A stretch of 64,000 nt of DNA from Metridium senile (GCA_949775045.1 OX459103.1:14423896-14487895); one strand, 5' to 3'. Shown: positions 11,801 to 21,155, counted from the first letter of the stretch. Notes: a model not told the origin generated them from the letters alone. Numbers and translations: made by a program.

Positions 11801-11866
11801 TCCCGTTGATCGTGTCACTCGTTGTGACTGACTGAAATCCACAGCATCTTTGCGGCGTGTAGACAT
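5882..11866 (-). CDS. BEL gag-pol polyprotein, 1994 aa
   Basis: A single open frame encoding all retrotransposition proteins. N-terminal region about 1-320: coiled-coil-rich gag. About 325-470: DUF1759-type gag region with LLTFDGNPVNYWTF. About 570-640: Cys/His-rich zinc knuckles (CPMCSGPHKLTRC, then CHNCLGRNHLAANC). About 714: aspartic protease active site in LLDPGSDVTLC. About 980-1200: reverse transcriptase with YVDD near 1130. About 1300-1440: RNase H-like segment starting at HHFSDASQTGYGAV. About 1630-1672: integrase zinc-binding H/C motif ending CVDC. About 1700-1820: integrase core, with Asp in VDYFGP, Asp in FSDNGTNF and Glu in GGVWERM. The last 100 residues match the DUF5641-type tail of BEL integrases. 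The ATG at 11866 opens just inside the 5' LTR. No frameshift or stop is seen, and the length is normal for BEL. Confidence 0.96.
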   Translation of the reverse strand: MSTRRKDAVDFSQSQRVTRSTGRPPATEKTLGQLKVDELCYLKKSKSGHLGYLSRIYREMETLMLDPCNLNQVMIRKQTLDNAYKNCVHVHEKYFLILDDDNEKSDALQAYEQLVCVKRDFDNYYEQWIDRFNSPARHSTHSIEQQDLITKSPTRIELETRSEASIDSMTEAVDRLELEYKRLVRQTQLQREIADIKNEQLNILKDIKQKEIEIERATNNKGIPSARCEVEDDQDSVKSVLMTPSCFKLKWTKDLLPQPEPMTSTPHTDVNTNQDFKEDPVIVNESKLSSHVSTTSELVERKDLELLLKQQQEAMSLMATSLRVGFEMPKKELLTFDGNPVNYWTFIKNFEINIERQLTDADSKLTYLIQQCSGKAREAIKNCIIIDDKEKAYEKAKEILHSRYGQKHVIAHAYINRLVNGPQLKSSDAAGLTELASQMQNCQLTLASMGFEADINSSDNLVKVVKRLPVHLQGKWADKAGTLIARGTEPNFEHLTKFIDERATLANTMYGMIVGSAPDRDIPLNRYKNTLGRRQPNFGHTTKATTLATHAFESTPADIQTRDAKNLTSKCPMCSGPHKLTRCEKFKEKTPQQRREFTMQARLCHNCLGRNHLAANCRSDNTCRVQGCGRKHHTFLHPIVQYSDVTNNVQPTTSTTNAWNLPQATRSQANGAGATGHCGSTSTNKRARVSLRTVPVTVMSDDGRSAQIETYALLDPGSDVTLCTEHLVDELGLQSTPKDFSISTVNGQTTKRTGREVKLTIKGTCTTEVIDLDNVWTVDKLSISSQSIPTDKDIASWPHLNGIEISCLEDKEVTILIGSDIPDAHWALEQRRGKRGQPYAIRTPLGWTVMGPLGTAECDDNVSVNFLRRDDELLHQQVERMFTAEFNDPAVDANATMSLNDKKALLLMESTVKLVDGHYQLGLPWKDANLKLPNNRVSAERRLRSLKRRLLGDSRLLERYKETMNSYINDNHARELTDNEIADKKLDRIWYLPHHPVTHALKPNKVRVVFDCAARYEGTSLNDNLLQGPDLTNSLVGVLVRFRQELIALASDVKGMFHQVRVSPDDTDSLRFLWWPDGDLTKEPTDHQMLVHLFGATSSPSCASFSLRKTAHDNQNDYDTETIETVNKNFYVDDCLKSVPSTDEAIILVKQLRDLLSKGGFNLMKWNSNSKQVLATIPEKDRATSLLDLDLQEPLIQSTLGLQWNMQTDTFNFRTVEKEKAPTRRGILSTVSSMYDPLGFVAPIILPTKQLLQNLCSLNYSWDERVPESKLIEWETWLNNLPRLQAVSVPRCFKPPDFEQLREVQLHHFSDASQTGYGAVSYLRLIDSKDNIHCSFVIGKSRVAPMKTVTIPRLELSAAVVATKLNSIISQALDYHIDSTTYWTDSTSVLQYLRNQSRRFQTFVANRVSAIQESSQTSQWRYVNTAINPADIASRGINDCNPDKLNRWLRGPEFLWSHESTWPATPDVISELSADDPEVKKEVQVNIISKQEDKITTLFNRYSEWYRLQKAVAWIIRFKAYMCHKYLPKRLKGTLSQGPLTVHEITQATAVIVIHVQLKAFPDEYAILKTKNEQSTKPVSATSALRKLNPVLHNRLLRVGGRLEKASLPFDAKHPIIIPNKHHITDLLVRSYHVIAGHSGPTQVLATIRQKYWIIQGHSAVRRVIGNCVDCKKRNARPGKQMMAPLPAARLVPSEPPFTRVGVDYFGPLSVKQGRSRVKRYGCLFTCLSVRAVHVEIAHTLESDSFICAYQRFVARRGVPKEIFSDNGTNFKGAERELREALLRLNQDKIGNRLRRDEVQWHFNPPEASHQGGVWERMIRSVRKILRALLQEQIVSDETLLTLMAEVERILNDRPLTPVSDSPFDAEALTPNKILLLKSNASLPLDVVAKDDVYNKRWRAAQAIANAFWKRWIREYLPTLQLRQKWTVPHRNFKVGNLVLVVDDRVKRGEWPKGVVQEVYPDKHGMVRQLLVKTATTTLRRDVRKLCLLEGQLN

Positions 11867-12100
11867 GATTTTCTTTCACAAGCACTGTTCAATTTGATCC
11901 AGTGTAAGAATAAAGGCCTTGGGTACTCACAAGAAGAAGTCGTTCGTAGTCATAAGCAATTTTAAAACGTTGCAGAATCGTCGAGCTGGTCAAAGTTGGC
12001 GGCGAAGATGACAAACGTGTGTAAATAAACACACGTGGCGAGACAAGATGTTGACTGTAAATGACTCTAAATCACTGTAGAATCTCATCAGAAACTTGAA

Positions 12101-12263
12101 TGTAAAGACTTAAAATGTAAACAACCAGAGAAACTCTCTTAGCCTCTATTTAGTATATTTGAACCACAATTAAGACCGAGTGAGTTATTACAAAACAAGC
12201 GAGGTTTCTGATGGTTGCGATTCCTCCTTCGCGCAAGGCACGTCGGGAATTCTCGTTGTAACA
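12101..12263 (-). repeat. 5' LTR of BEL element
   Basis: 163 bp, the upstream LTR in the element's orientation. The LTR includes an AT-rich ATATACTAAATAG stretch that could serve as a TATA-like promoter. The TSD copy TGCTC follows at 12264-12268. Confidence 0.93.
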
Positions 12264-12439
12264 TGCTCCAATCATAATAGGTTTGTTTTCTACTTTAATA
12301 TTTATTAAGTTGTTAAGTTTGTGCAATTCTAGTACATCTTCAGGGCGAAACGTACGTATTTTTGACTACCGGTGAAGTTTCAAGACATTTGTAGCAGTAT
12401 TGAGCGTGAGAACGTATATTTTGATTATTTAAGCATATT

Positions 12440-13160
12440 ATGTATATCATTAAGATCGCCATATTTTGTTACTGTTGCAATTAGTGTTAAGTTTGCTGTT
12501 GCTGGTGATGGTTATAATGTTGCTGTTGTGGTTAATTTCAGTGTGGTTCTTTTTGTTGGTGTTCTTTTCGTTGCTGTTGTTGTTGTTGTTTGTGGAGTAA
12601 TAGGTATGTTGCCGGCTATGTTGCTATTGTTGCTGTTGCTGTTATTTTCTAATGTTAGTGTTCGAGTGGTGATGGTGATGAAGTTGCTGCTGTGGTTAAT
12701 GCCAGTGTGTTTCTTTTTGTTGTTGTTGTTGTGTTGTTTGTGGTGTTACAGTTAATGTTGTTGGCTATACTGGTATCGTTAATACTGCTGTTGCTGTTGA
12801 TGTTATTGTTAATGTTGGTGCTGTTGACGGTGATGATGATGATGATGATGATGATGCTGTTGTTGATAATGTCAGTGTAGTTCAATTATTTTCGTTGCTG
12901 TTGTTGTTGTTTGTGGTGTTATTGTTAAAGTTGTCATTGCTGTTGCTGTTGCTTCATTGTCAATTTTATTTTTGGTGCTGTTGCTGTTGTTGTTAATGCT
13001 TTTATTGGTAATGTTGCTATGTTGTTGTTAATGCTGTTGTTAATTTTGTAGTTATTGTTGTTAACGTACTTATTGTGTTGTCGTTGTTGTTTATGCTACT
13101 GTGTTGTTGTTACAGTTACTGCTATTGTATTTAATGTCATTTTTGATGAAGATGATAATA
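12440..13160. repeat. GTT/GCT-rich low-complexity tract
   Basis: Imperfect runs of GTT, GCT and GTG with a short ATG run at 12834-12855. The overlapping Val/Leu-rich and Asn/Ile-rich open frames are repeat products. A smaller tract of the same type lies at 5525-5605, at the other border of the BEL insertion. Confidence 0.8.
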
Positions 13161-13188
13161 TTTTTGTTGTTGTTGATGTAGTTATTAC

Positions 13189-13314
13189 CACTACACAATG
13201 ATCCAATGTCTTTAAATCCTGGTTTACATCCACCACAGGTAAAAGATCCTTCACTGTTGGTACAAACAGCGTTTGGGTCACAATTGCCTGTATTGGTATC
13301 ACACTCATTAATAT
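13189..13314 (-). CDS. Exon 5 of PAN-EGF-TLDc gene: EGF domain 4
   Basis: A 126-bp symmetric phase 1-1 exon with acceptor TTTTAG ending at 13315 and donor GTAATA starting at 13188. It encodes one complete EGF module (about residues 242-284) with six cysteines. The opening D-I-N-E-C is typical of calcium-binding EGF domains, and the later [10 protein letters not shown] fits the Asn-hydroxylation consensus region. It is less similar to the two upstream calcium-binding EGF exons than those are to each other. Confidence 0.88.
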
Positions 13315-13489
13315 CTAAAACAAAACAAAACAAAATCAGAAAAAATCAAATTCTACCCAAATTCTACCCATCAACGCCTGATGAAAGCTAGCGTCAGCAG
13401 TCGAAAAGTCCAAACATTCAAAATTCATGCGACAAACGGATAACTTTTTACCTATATCTCATAACATATCTCATATGTCTAGAGATATT

Positions 13490-14500
13490 GTTGTAGTTGA
13501 TGACAAAGATGATGATATATGTTTATGATATTGTTGTTATGTATGATGACAACATGATGATATATGTTTATGATATTGTTGTTATGAATGATGACAAATA
13601 TGATGATATATGTTTATGATATTGTTGTTATGGATGATGTCAAAGATGATGATATATGTTTATGATATTGTTGTTATGGATGATGACAAAGATGATGATA
13701 TATGTTTATGATATTGTTGTTATGGATGATGACAAAGATGATGATATATGTTTATGATATTGTTACTATGAATGATGACAAAGATGATGATATATGTTTA
13801 TGATATTGTTGTTATGTATGATGACAAAGATGATAATATATGTTTATGATATTGTTGTTATGGATGATGTCAAAGATGATGATATATGTTTATGATATTG
13901 TTGTTATGGATGATGTCAAAGATGATGATATATGTTTATGATATTGTTGTTATGGATGATGTCAAAGATGATGATATATGTTTATGATATTGTTGTTATG
14001 TATGATGACAAAGATGATGATATATGTTTATGATATTGTTGTTATGGATGATGACAAAGATGATGATATATGTTCATGATATTGTTGTTATGTATGATGA
14101 CAAAGATGATGATATATGTTAATGATATTGTTGTTATGGATGATGTCAAAGATGATGATATATGTTAATGATATTGTTGTTATAGATGATGTCAAAGATG
14201 ATGATATATGTTAATGATATTGTTGTTATAGATGATGTCAAAGATGATTATATATGTTAATGATATTGTTGTTATGGATGATGACAAAGATGATGATATA
14301 TGTTTATGATATTGTTGTTATGGATGATGACAAAGATGATGATATATGTTTATGATATTGTTGTTATGAATGATGACAAAGATGATGATATATGTTTATG
14401 ATATTGTTATTATGTATGATGAAAAAGATGATGATATATGTTTATGATATTGTTGTTATGTATGATGACTAAGATGATGATATATGTTTATGATATAGTT
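13490..14500. repeat. 46-bp minisatellite, about 22 copies
   Basis: The 46-bp unit contains GATGATATATGTTTATGATA followed by TTGTTGTTATGGATGATGAC. Most copies differ by one or two substitutions (GGATGATGAC versus GTATGATGAC, GTTTATG versus GTTAATG). Variants cluster in neighbouring copies, as expected from local slippage or unequal exchange. There are no spacers, so this is not a CRISPR array. Confidence 0.93.
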
Positions 14501-16724
14501 TATGAAATATGTTTAATGTTTTAGGATGGCTATTACTTGTTATTTCCTTTTATTATTGTGTGTTGAAGGAATGCATAAAAAAGACAGTAAAAAGTAATTT
14601 TAGTGTAATGCCGTCTCAGATTAATGAAATCAAATGAGGTTGTTGTACTAGGTTAATTCAATTCTTGTGTTTTGTAATAAAATAAAATATTGGTGAAACG
14701 TTTGTTTGTCTTGTACAGTGGTTTTAACTTTGTAAGCTTCCAATAAAGTAGTCATAAATTATTTTATTTGCGTCTTATTGCTTATGTTTTAGCTTTGTGT
14801 GTGTTGTGTCTACATTTTTAGAGTTAAAACAATAAAGTTGGTAGAAAAATATTTTTTTTCCTCTTTGTTGTTATTTTAGCTTTTTTGCATCATAGATGCG
14901 TTCGTGTGTCATTTTACATTTTTTTAGATGAATTAGATGAATAATGTAGAACAATCCTCCTCTATTGTTTTTCTTGATTGTGTTTACATGTCAGGTAGGG
15001 TCGCCCTATCAGCTAGGTACGGTAACCCTCCTAGGAGGGCCGCGCGCCAGCTTTTTGTTTACTTAAGACATTTAAACGCTCAAGTTAGGGTGACCCTAGG
15101 TGGAGGGCTATCTCGACTTCTATTAAAGTGCAACTAATGGATAACTCCAAACCCTTTTCAAACGAAACCTTATAGTCTTAAAAACATTATCCCCGAAAAT
15201 TACTTATTTTTGTTGCAATCCTGATTTTTCACAGCGCTTTGAAGTTGCCCCATAAATTCACACGACCGCGCGAATGTGAAGACTGGTAGTGACGTCATCA
15301 GGGTGAGCGTCTTCAAAAAACCCCAAAGGAATGTACGGGGAATTTGTAACTATTAGAAGTTTTTTGAATATTTAAAGCTGTAAAAATCGCCCTCTTGGTA
15401 ATCTAAGTAATTTTTATCGAAAGCATATCATCCTGTGAATCAGATTCACTAATTTTAAAAGAAAGCTTAAGAGGGATTTGCCCATAGGGTCGCCTATGAC
15501 TTGCAAAATGATTTTTTGTCAAATCCCTTAAAATCGGCATGTAGAACCAGTTTCGAACGCTGAATCCATTGCTATAAGTTTTACCTCGATCAGATAAATA
15601 TTTAAGGCGCACGGCGCCAAAATGTGAAAATTGACGTCATTTCCGGTTTTCGAAGGTCGATTGAGTGCACTACAAAAAGTGTCAAATATCACAAGACTGA
15701 GAACATATTTTACCAAACAAATTTGCCAGTTCAAAAGTACGTACAGTAGCGACTATTCGGAGCTTTTTTTCTTCAAAGAAAGATGAAAACTGAATATTTT
15801 ATAGATTTTTCAATTATTTTCAAGTTTTTACTCGATTTTAAGTACATCATATTAAAACCTCTGTATCGCCAATGGTACACGACCTAGCTCAAAGCTATTG
15901 TACATGAGGAAAGAGGGATACCCATAGCTTAGTTTTGTCAAATAAAATTTTGGGGCAAATCATAAACACAGCTTGGGGAGCGATGAATGTTGACCCCAAT
16001 TTCAGTCATATTTGACCTCAATTTACTACGCGATATGTGTACATTGAACGATTAAACTTACCGAAATCATGCCTCTATCCCCTGTAATTCACAAACAAAC
16101 ATCTCCTTGCCATAATACAATACTTTATTCATGATTTGAGCGGGTACATTCCGAGGAAATGTCTTGAGAGAAGCTTGGAACCAGTTGAATTGAGGCCGAT
16201 CATTATGCCAACCGAAGCCAAGGTATTAGCTATCATTCTTTTGAAGTCAAAATATTAAAACTACCAGCTGTATCCGAGCTTTATGTTTTACCTGACCTTA
16301 GTACGTGAACGTCAGAGTGAAATACTGTTATAAGTGTAGAGTATTTCACCGCCATTTGACTATTAGACACGATCGATGATACAACTAAAGGCTTTTAGAC
16401 AGACAAACATACAACCGCGAAAAAATGCGTGACATGAACACAGGAACCCCAAAGCGGCCTGATTATAACGCAATACTGAGAAATTGAGACAAATATTGAT
16501 CTTTAATACTATATTCGCATTTGTTTACATGGTTGTACCTGTCTTTGTAAATACTACAGTAATTCTGTTGTAACTAACAGAAACACAAGTCTTATATACT
16601 AGCTGGTACTGGATATTATATATACGACTTATTCGTGTCATAATGTACTGCGGCTAATCTGTAATCGGTAATCTAACCCAACCGTATCAAACAGAGAAAA
16701 AGCGCACAACAAAACTGTATTGCA
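14501..16724. other. Non-coding stretch of the large EGF intron
   Basis: AT-rich, with short ORFs at 14937-15137, 15403-15612 and 15528-15734 that lack domain or splice support. A repeat fragment at 14981-15112 is listed separately. Nothing else is recognised. Confidence 0.45.
14981..15112. repeat. Dispersed repeat with AGGGT(C/G)(G/A)CCCT core
   Basis: Begins TGTTTACATGTCAGGTAGGG and contains several GC-rich self-complementary blocks (TAGGGTCGCCCTA, CCTCCTAGGAGG, TAGGGTGACCCTA). The reverse complement of 20860-20912 has the same start (TGTTTACATG) and a TAGGGTCACCCTA core, so both are probably members of one dispersed family. Confidence 0.5.
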
Positions 16725-17030
16725 ACGATATGATATTCATTATTGATATAATTATTTTCAATTTTCTTCATTTTTTCATTCTTTCTATTCACATTTTCTA
16801 TTTTCTTTCTTTCACCCTTTCTGTTTCCATTATTTATATTCCCATTTTCTTTTTTTCAGCATTTTTTATCATTTTCATTCCATTTTCTATTTTTTTCTTT
16901 CAGCATTTATTTTTATTGTTTCTTTTCCCATTTTCTTTCTTTCAGCCTTTTTTCATTATTTCTTTTCTTTTTGTCTGTTTTCTTTCGTTCTGCATTTCTT
17001 TCTTTTTTCTCTATTATTTTTGATTCTGAG
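16725..17030. repeat. Polypyrimidine (TTTTC/TTTCA) tract
   Basis: About 300 bp nearly purely pyrimidine on the plus strand, in imperfect units such as CATTTTCTTTCTTTCAG. It gives a Phe/Ser/Ile-rich open frame that is compositional only. Confidence 0.75.
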
Positions 17031-17231
17031 GATTAGTTGCAGGCTCTGTCGGTCTCTTTTCTCGAAGTATTTTTATAAGTCACTTATATGTGCCGATAAA
17101 TTGAAATATGGAAAAAGAACAATTACATGTAGCATCCTTTGATGAAAGAAAACGCAGTCGTCAGTCCTTCAGTCCATTTATCATCGAATGATAATTCTTG
17201 CAATTCTTCAAAAAACTTTCTGTTGTCTTAC

Positions 17232-17554
17232 AAGTAAAACGCTCGCAGATTTGTACTTGTTTATATGGTAGAAATTAAAGTTCAACTCGGGGGGCGAGAT
17301 ATCTCGTCTCTCGGCTGGTAGGGTATATAACGGGTATGATACCCTATATACCCATCATATACTATACCCTACCAGCCGAGACGAGATATCTCGTCCCCCG
17401 GGGTTGTCTCGCCCAACCGAGATGAGAAATTATTCCATTGTGGAATTTTACAAAGAGATATATTAAAACTCGCACAGGGCGCGCTGGGGGAGCTAGGGCT
17501 GTCTGAGACAACTTTCTACCATATAAACAAGTAAAAATCTGCGAGCGTTTTACT
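17232..17554. mobile_element. Nested foldback element
   Basis: The outer arms (AAGTAAAACGCTCGCAGAT at the left, its inverse at 17536-17554) extend about 43 bp to TATATGGTAGAAA. Inside is a second, near-perfect palindrome around 17288-17399 with arms CGAGATATCTCG and GGCTGGTAGGGTAT. It has no coding capacity. It is probably a non-autonomous DNA transposon whose mobilising enzyme is unknown. Confidence 0.75.
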
Positions 17555-17827
17555 TACTTAAATGTTTGTAAAAAGTATACCATATGTATGAATAACTCCG
17601 TACTTGTATTGGTGGAATGTTTGTTATACGCGAACGGACAGATAGATATAAACTACATTTTCCTTGAAATATCCTTCCTAACGAACAGGCCTTCCGAGCC
17701 ATTAAAGGCCACAAATGACCTATTCGGGCCTCGACGGGCCTTTCGATAAATAAGGATACATATTTAGATTACTACCATTTACTATAAAACATTCATGGTC
17801 ATGATCAAGTAATAAACATCTAAGATT

Positions 17828-18250
17828 ATGGGTCGCAAGCGAAGAGACTGTCCTGTTTTCGGCTGTACAAGTAGAAACCTTGTTCGACTAGCGAATCATC
17901 TCGATCAAATACACCATATGGATACAGAAGAACGTGCTAAATAGTTAAAATGGAGCAAGCTTGGAATAAGTATGCCTTTACAGAACGAAGAAACTACAGC
18001 AAACAACAAAGAGTTACAACTAGAGAAAGCATTACAAATAATTCTAAAGCGACAAGAAGATATGAAAACCAACTTTAATAATTATCTAACGGTAACAAGA
18101 ATACAGCGTGAAGATACCAAACAAATGGCGAATTCTAAATACAATACTAAGAAAAAAGAAAAGTGTTCGGAACAGTTTGACATTAAGAGAATTGATATGC
18201 GTACGAGAAGAAAAAAGAAAGATATATCTACCAAGTGGCTTCATTTTTAG
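17828..18250 (+). pseudogene. Zinc-finger-like ORF with one in-frame stop
   Basis: From ATG 17828 the frame runs 141 codons with a single TAG at 17942-17944, then stays open to 18250. Before the stop, residues 8-35 contain a C-X4-C-X10-H-X4-H pattern (CPVFGC ... HLDQIH), which suggests a small zinc-binding finger. The stop sits in the sequence AK-stop-LKWSKLGI, so a TGG to TAG change is likely. After it comes a Lys/Glu-rich, probably coiled-coil stretch. The intact ORF at 18453 follows 200 bp downstream on the same strand and may belong to the same unit by splicing. The protein's function is not recognised. It could also be two exons of a live gene with the TAG spliced out. Confidence 0.45.
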
Positions 18251-18452
18251 TAAAATCAAGGCCGAGAAACTGAAATCTATTATACAATAAGTATCCAACA
18301 CGTGATAGCAACTCATGATCTGCTGCTACATATTTATAAGGAGAACAAACAAAACATAACCTTGTAGAGAGAAAATTGTCATTCGGCATCATCGATCATC
18401 ATCGATCTCATCACTCATTCCATACAAAACAAAAGACCGGTAAATTAAAACT

Positions 18453-19229
18453 ATGAAGCTAAGAAGTGGTCTAATTCTCAAGGCAAAACCTAAGGTCGAA
18501 AAGCTGGAAACTAAGCAAGAAACAGAGGTTGTGAAAGAGCTAAAAATATTTTACAAATCTCTGTTTTATCACTGTTTTAAGGATATTGGAAACAAAGAGA
18601 GGATAGACGATCTTGAACGAAGCAAGGGTAGAAGGGTTACAGTCGATGAACTGCTTAATTGGGAAGCAAACGAATCCTTTTGGATAACGAGCTTCCAAAA
18701 GAGCTGGTTTCGCATGCAAAAGGAACTTCCCTTATCAACACTACTGGAAACATTCAACTTTTACATGAAATATGAACATGATCTCGAAGCAGAAAATCCT
18801 GAGTGCTTCAGGCTAAAATCTCTGATGAGAAACTACCTTTACGATCTTTACTACGAAAACAATAGCAGCAAAATGTTGCAACTGATGAACGAACAAAATC
18901 AAGAAGAGATAGAGTTGAAAAAACAAGTTTACCTTCAAATGTTAGCAAGTGACTTGGCTTCTCAAACCATCAATCCTCTGTTCAACAATCGTCCCAATAT
19001 GTTATCCTGGGATGCATTTTTCCAGAGTTCAAAATTGAGGTGCTGCTACATTCCCGAAGTCGGACAAACTATCATCAAATTGCCTTTGATCATGTGCAAT
19101 TTTGGTATGGGTTCAATTCCTAAACACCAGTTCAAAATTGTCGAGACTGGTGAAAGGTTCAGTAGTCCAGTTGCAAATGCACGAAAAGCGTTCTTGTTGC
19201 ATAGGAAACTTGAAACTCCTAGCACTTGA
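18453..19229 (+). CDS. Orphan 258-aa protein, family not recognised
   Basis: An intact ATG-to-stop frame of balanced composition, clearly not a repeat product. It starts basic (MKLRSG, then several Lys), continues as a largely helical, charged protein, and has Trp/Phe-rich segments (residues about 65-95) and a more hydrophobic region at about 195-220 (TIIKLPLIMCNFGMGSIP). No signal peptide, membrane helix or catalytic motif is visible. It ends shortly before AT-rich DNA containing AATAAA-type signals (near 19470 and 19545), so it could be a transcribed single-exon gene. It lies within the intron of the PAN-EGF-TLDc gene, on the opposite strand, next to a broken zinc-finger-like ORF. A transposon-derived origin is possible, but no flanking inverted repeats were found. 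Confidence 0.6.
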   Translation: MKLRSGLILKAKPKVEKLETKQETEVVKELKIFYKSLFYHCFKDIGNKERIDDLERSKGRRVTVDELLNWEANESFWITSFQKSWFRMQKELPLSTLLETFNFYMKYEHDLEAENPECFRLKSLMRNYLYDLYYENNSSKMLQLMNEQNQEEIELKKQVYLQMLASDLASQTINPLFNNRPNMLSWDAFFQSSKLRCCYIPEVGQTIIKLPLIMCNFGMGSIPKHQFKIVETGERFSSPVANARKAFLLHRKLETPST

Positions 19230-19339
19230 AGATTAGAATAATTATTTTTTAGCAGGAGTTTAGTATCAGATGCGAAAACAAAACTGAAAAACTAATATGC
19301 CTTATAATACCAATGAACTAAATTGCTTGGAAAACGTGC

Positions 19340-20060
19340 CCTAAAAAATAACAGGACTTTGCAGTATAACAGAGGGATCACGTTTTTGTTTGTTTAAAAA
19401 AAAGAGATAACTTATATGTAATTGTACATCTCAACTTGTGACTATGTTCTAATGACTTTTTTTGTAAAATAAACTCATTTAAAAACATAAAAACTTGTGC
19501 CCTTTTTACACTGAAAAAATATGGTTTTGTACCTGCTGTTTTGACCAATAAATCTGTTTAAAATCTGATTTTCTGAGATGGAATCACACTTTTTTTTTTT
19601 TTTACAACATTTGTGTTTTTCTGTACTTTTTATACTTTTACAAATGTAATACTAATTTCGTACTTTTTTAGGAAAAAAAAATGTTGTTTTGTACTTTTAA
19701 ACGGTTTAGACTAATAAATATGTTTAAACCTAATCTTGGCTGATTTTCTGAGTTTATAGGCTTTTTAGGAATCTTTATTCTGAACTGAACATGCTTTAGA
19801 TTATTTTGTTTTGCACAACCTGCCCCGTAAACAATAACTGGATTTTGTAGTATAAAAAAGGGATTATTGTTTGCTCTCTTCATTAACATTTCTCGTTTGG
19901 TAACTTGTGGTTTTATTGTAATGATTTTTGCACATGAAAAACTAATTTGTACTTTTTGTAGAAAAAAAATGTTGTTTTGTACTTTGACACTGTTTTCACC
20001 AATAAATCTATTCAAACCTACTCTTGGCTGATTTTCTGGGTTTTTAAGTTTTTTTTTTTT
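19340..20060. repeat. Degenerate direct duplication downstream of the orphan ORF
   Basis: Two imperfect copies (about 19340-19600 and 19800-20060, period about 460 bp) share blocks such as GTGCCCTAAAAAATAACAGG-like text, TGTTGTTTTGTACTTT, CCAATAAATCT and TGATTTTCTGRG. A third partial copy lies at 19655-19765. Several copies contain AATAAA. Confidence 0.6.
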
Positions 20061-21029
20061 TTAGGATTCAATAATTAGACCATAAACTCAGTCCACATTA
20101 GTATGCATTTTTTTAATTTATGCAGTTGTGACTCAAAATACCACCCCTACCGCTGACCGCATGAGGGTACGTGGGCTCAAGAAAATTATGCTATAGCTGC
20201 ACCCTTAGTAGTGATATCCGAATACAATAAGAATCAAAGCAGCAGAACAACAAGAAGCTGATTTGAAGGCCGGGAACGATTAAACGAGAATATAAGTTAA
20301 CAAAGAGTAAGAACGTCCAAAGCTCGAATCGGCGCCGTGCAAAATAGAAGATTGCCGCCGTTATCACGACTGGACCGATAAACTTCAATGAGATTTTTAA
20401 ACTTCAATAAGCTTTTTAAAATACTCTCTAATTTAGCGATTGCCGTGCAAATAGATATTGAAACTGGCTGATTCTAAATACTAGTATTAAAGAAAAACTA
20501 TTTCAGACTATTTCTTTTCAGACTAATGGTCACTAATTAATAGAGATAGACTGATTCTGTGAGCTTCGAAATGGCCTTCGAAATGACAATAACACGACCT
20601 ATTGCATTTAAACATTAACTCGCGAGTGTAAATCATGTATTTTATTATTTCACTTGAAAAATTCCTGAACATTTCACTGACACAATATGTTAATGTTTTC
20701 AAATGATTTTTTTTCCGGGGGCACACTCTAATTGTCACTCACGACGTCTGAGCAGCGATCAGAAATCAAAGATTCGAAGCTGTTTACTGTATTAACAAAA
20801 GATAACCCTACCCGCCCTACCCCGCTAGCCCTACTCCGAGTTTGCATGTAAAAAAGGGCTATGTTTTGACCCTCCTGGTAGGGTGACCCTATCTCCATGT
20901 AAACAGGCCCTAACTTTATAGTTGATAACTAAATACTATTAGGCGCTAAATTGTTAGGAATTGTTTCACGCTTATGTGGCGTGAACTCTATTTTCCCGTG
21001 CTTACTGGTTACTTGTTAATTTTCTATAC
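20061..21029. other. Intron sequence, no gene seen
   Basis: AT-rich, with only short unsupported ORFs (20191-20388, 20523-20738). Bases 20821-20912 are a dispersed-repeat fragment related to 14981-15112. Confidence 0.45.
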
Positions 21030-21155
21030 CTGAACAAGTTTTTCCATCACCAGTGTATCCTGAGTTACATTGACATGAGTAAGAGCCTGCATTGTTCGTA
21101 CAACGGGCTAGTGTTTTATGACATGAGTGAGCACCAGATGTACATTCGTCAATAT
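21030..21155 (-). CDS. Exon 4 of PAN-EGF-TLDc gene: EGF domain 3
   Basis: A 126-bp phase 1-1 exon with acceptor TTTGTAG and donor GTATAG. It encodes a six-cysteine calcium-binding EGF module starting D-I-D-E-C, with CTNNAGSYSC in the hydroxylation-consensus region (about residues 200-242). It differs from exon 3 at only a handful of codons and shares identical splice-site surroundings, so the two arose by a recent exon duplication. Confidence 0.9.

Larger units (their letters stand above)
5624..12263 (-). mobile_element. Intact BEL/Pao-type LTR retrotransposon
   Basis: A 6640-bp element in minus orientation. It has two 163-bp LTRs that look identical by eye and one uninterrupted 1994-codon gag-pol ORF. 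It is flanked by the 5-bp direct repeat TGCTC at 5619-5623 and 12264-12268. A target duplication of this length and the polyprotein order protease, RT, RNase H, integrase are as expected for the BEL family. Identical LTRs and an open ORF indicate a recent, possibly still active copy. It sits in antisense-neutral intron DNA, in the same strand direction as the host PAN-EGF-TLDc gene. No ordinary tRNA 3'-end (TGG-starting) primer site is visible directly after the 5' LTR. Before the 3' LTR there is a short G-rich stretch (CATTCGGGGCC). Confidence 0.95.

Noticed and set aside
12372..12885. Val/Leu-rich ORFs suggesting membrane proteins
   Set aside because: GTT/GCT low-complexity DNA. The hydrophobicity follows from the triplet repeats.
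13490..14500. Regular repeat array resembling a CRISPR array
   Set aside because: The units are directly adjacent with no unique spacers, and the host is an animal. It is a minisatellite. The same holds for 59740-60990.
16730..17023. 97-codon Phe/Ile/Ser-rich ORF
   Set aside because: Polypyrimidine tract. Composition alone explains the open frame.
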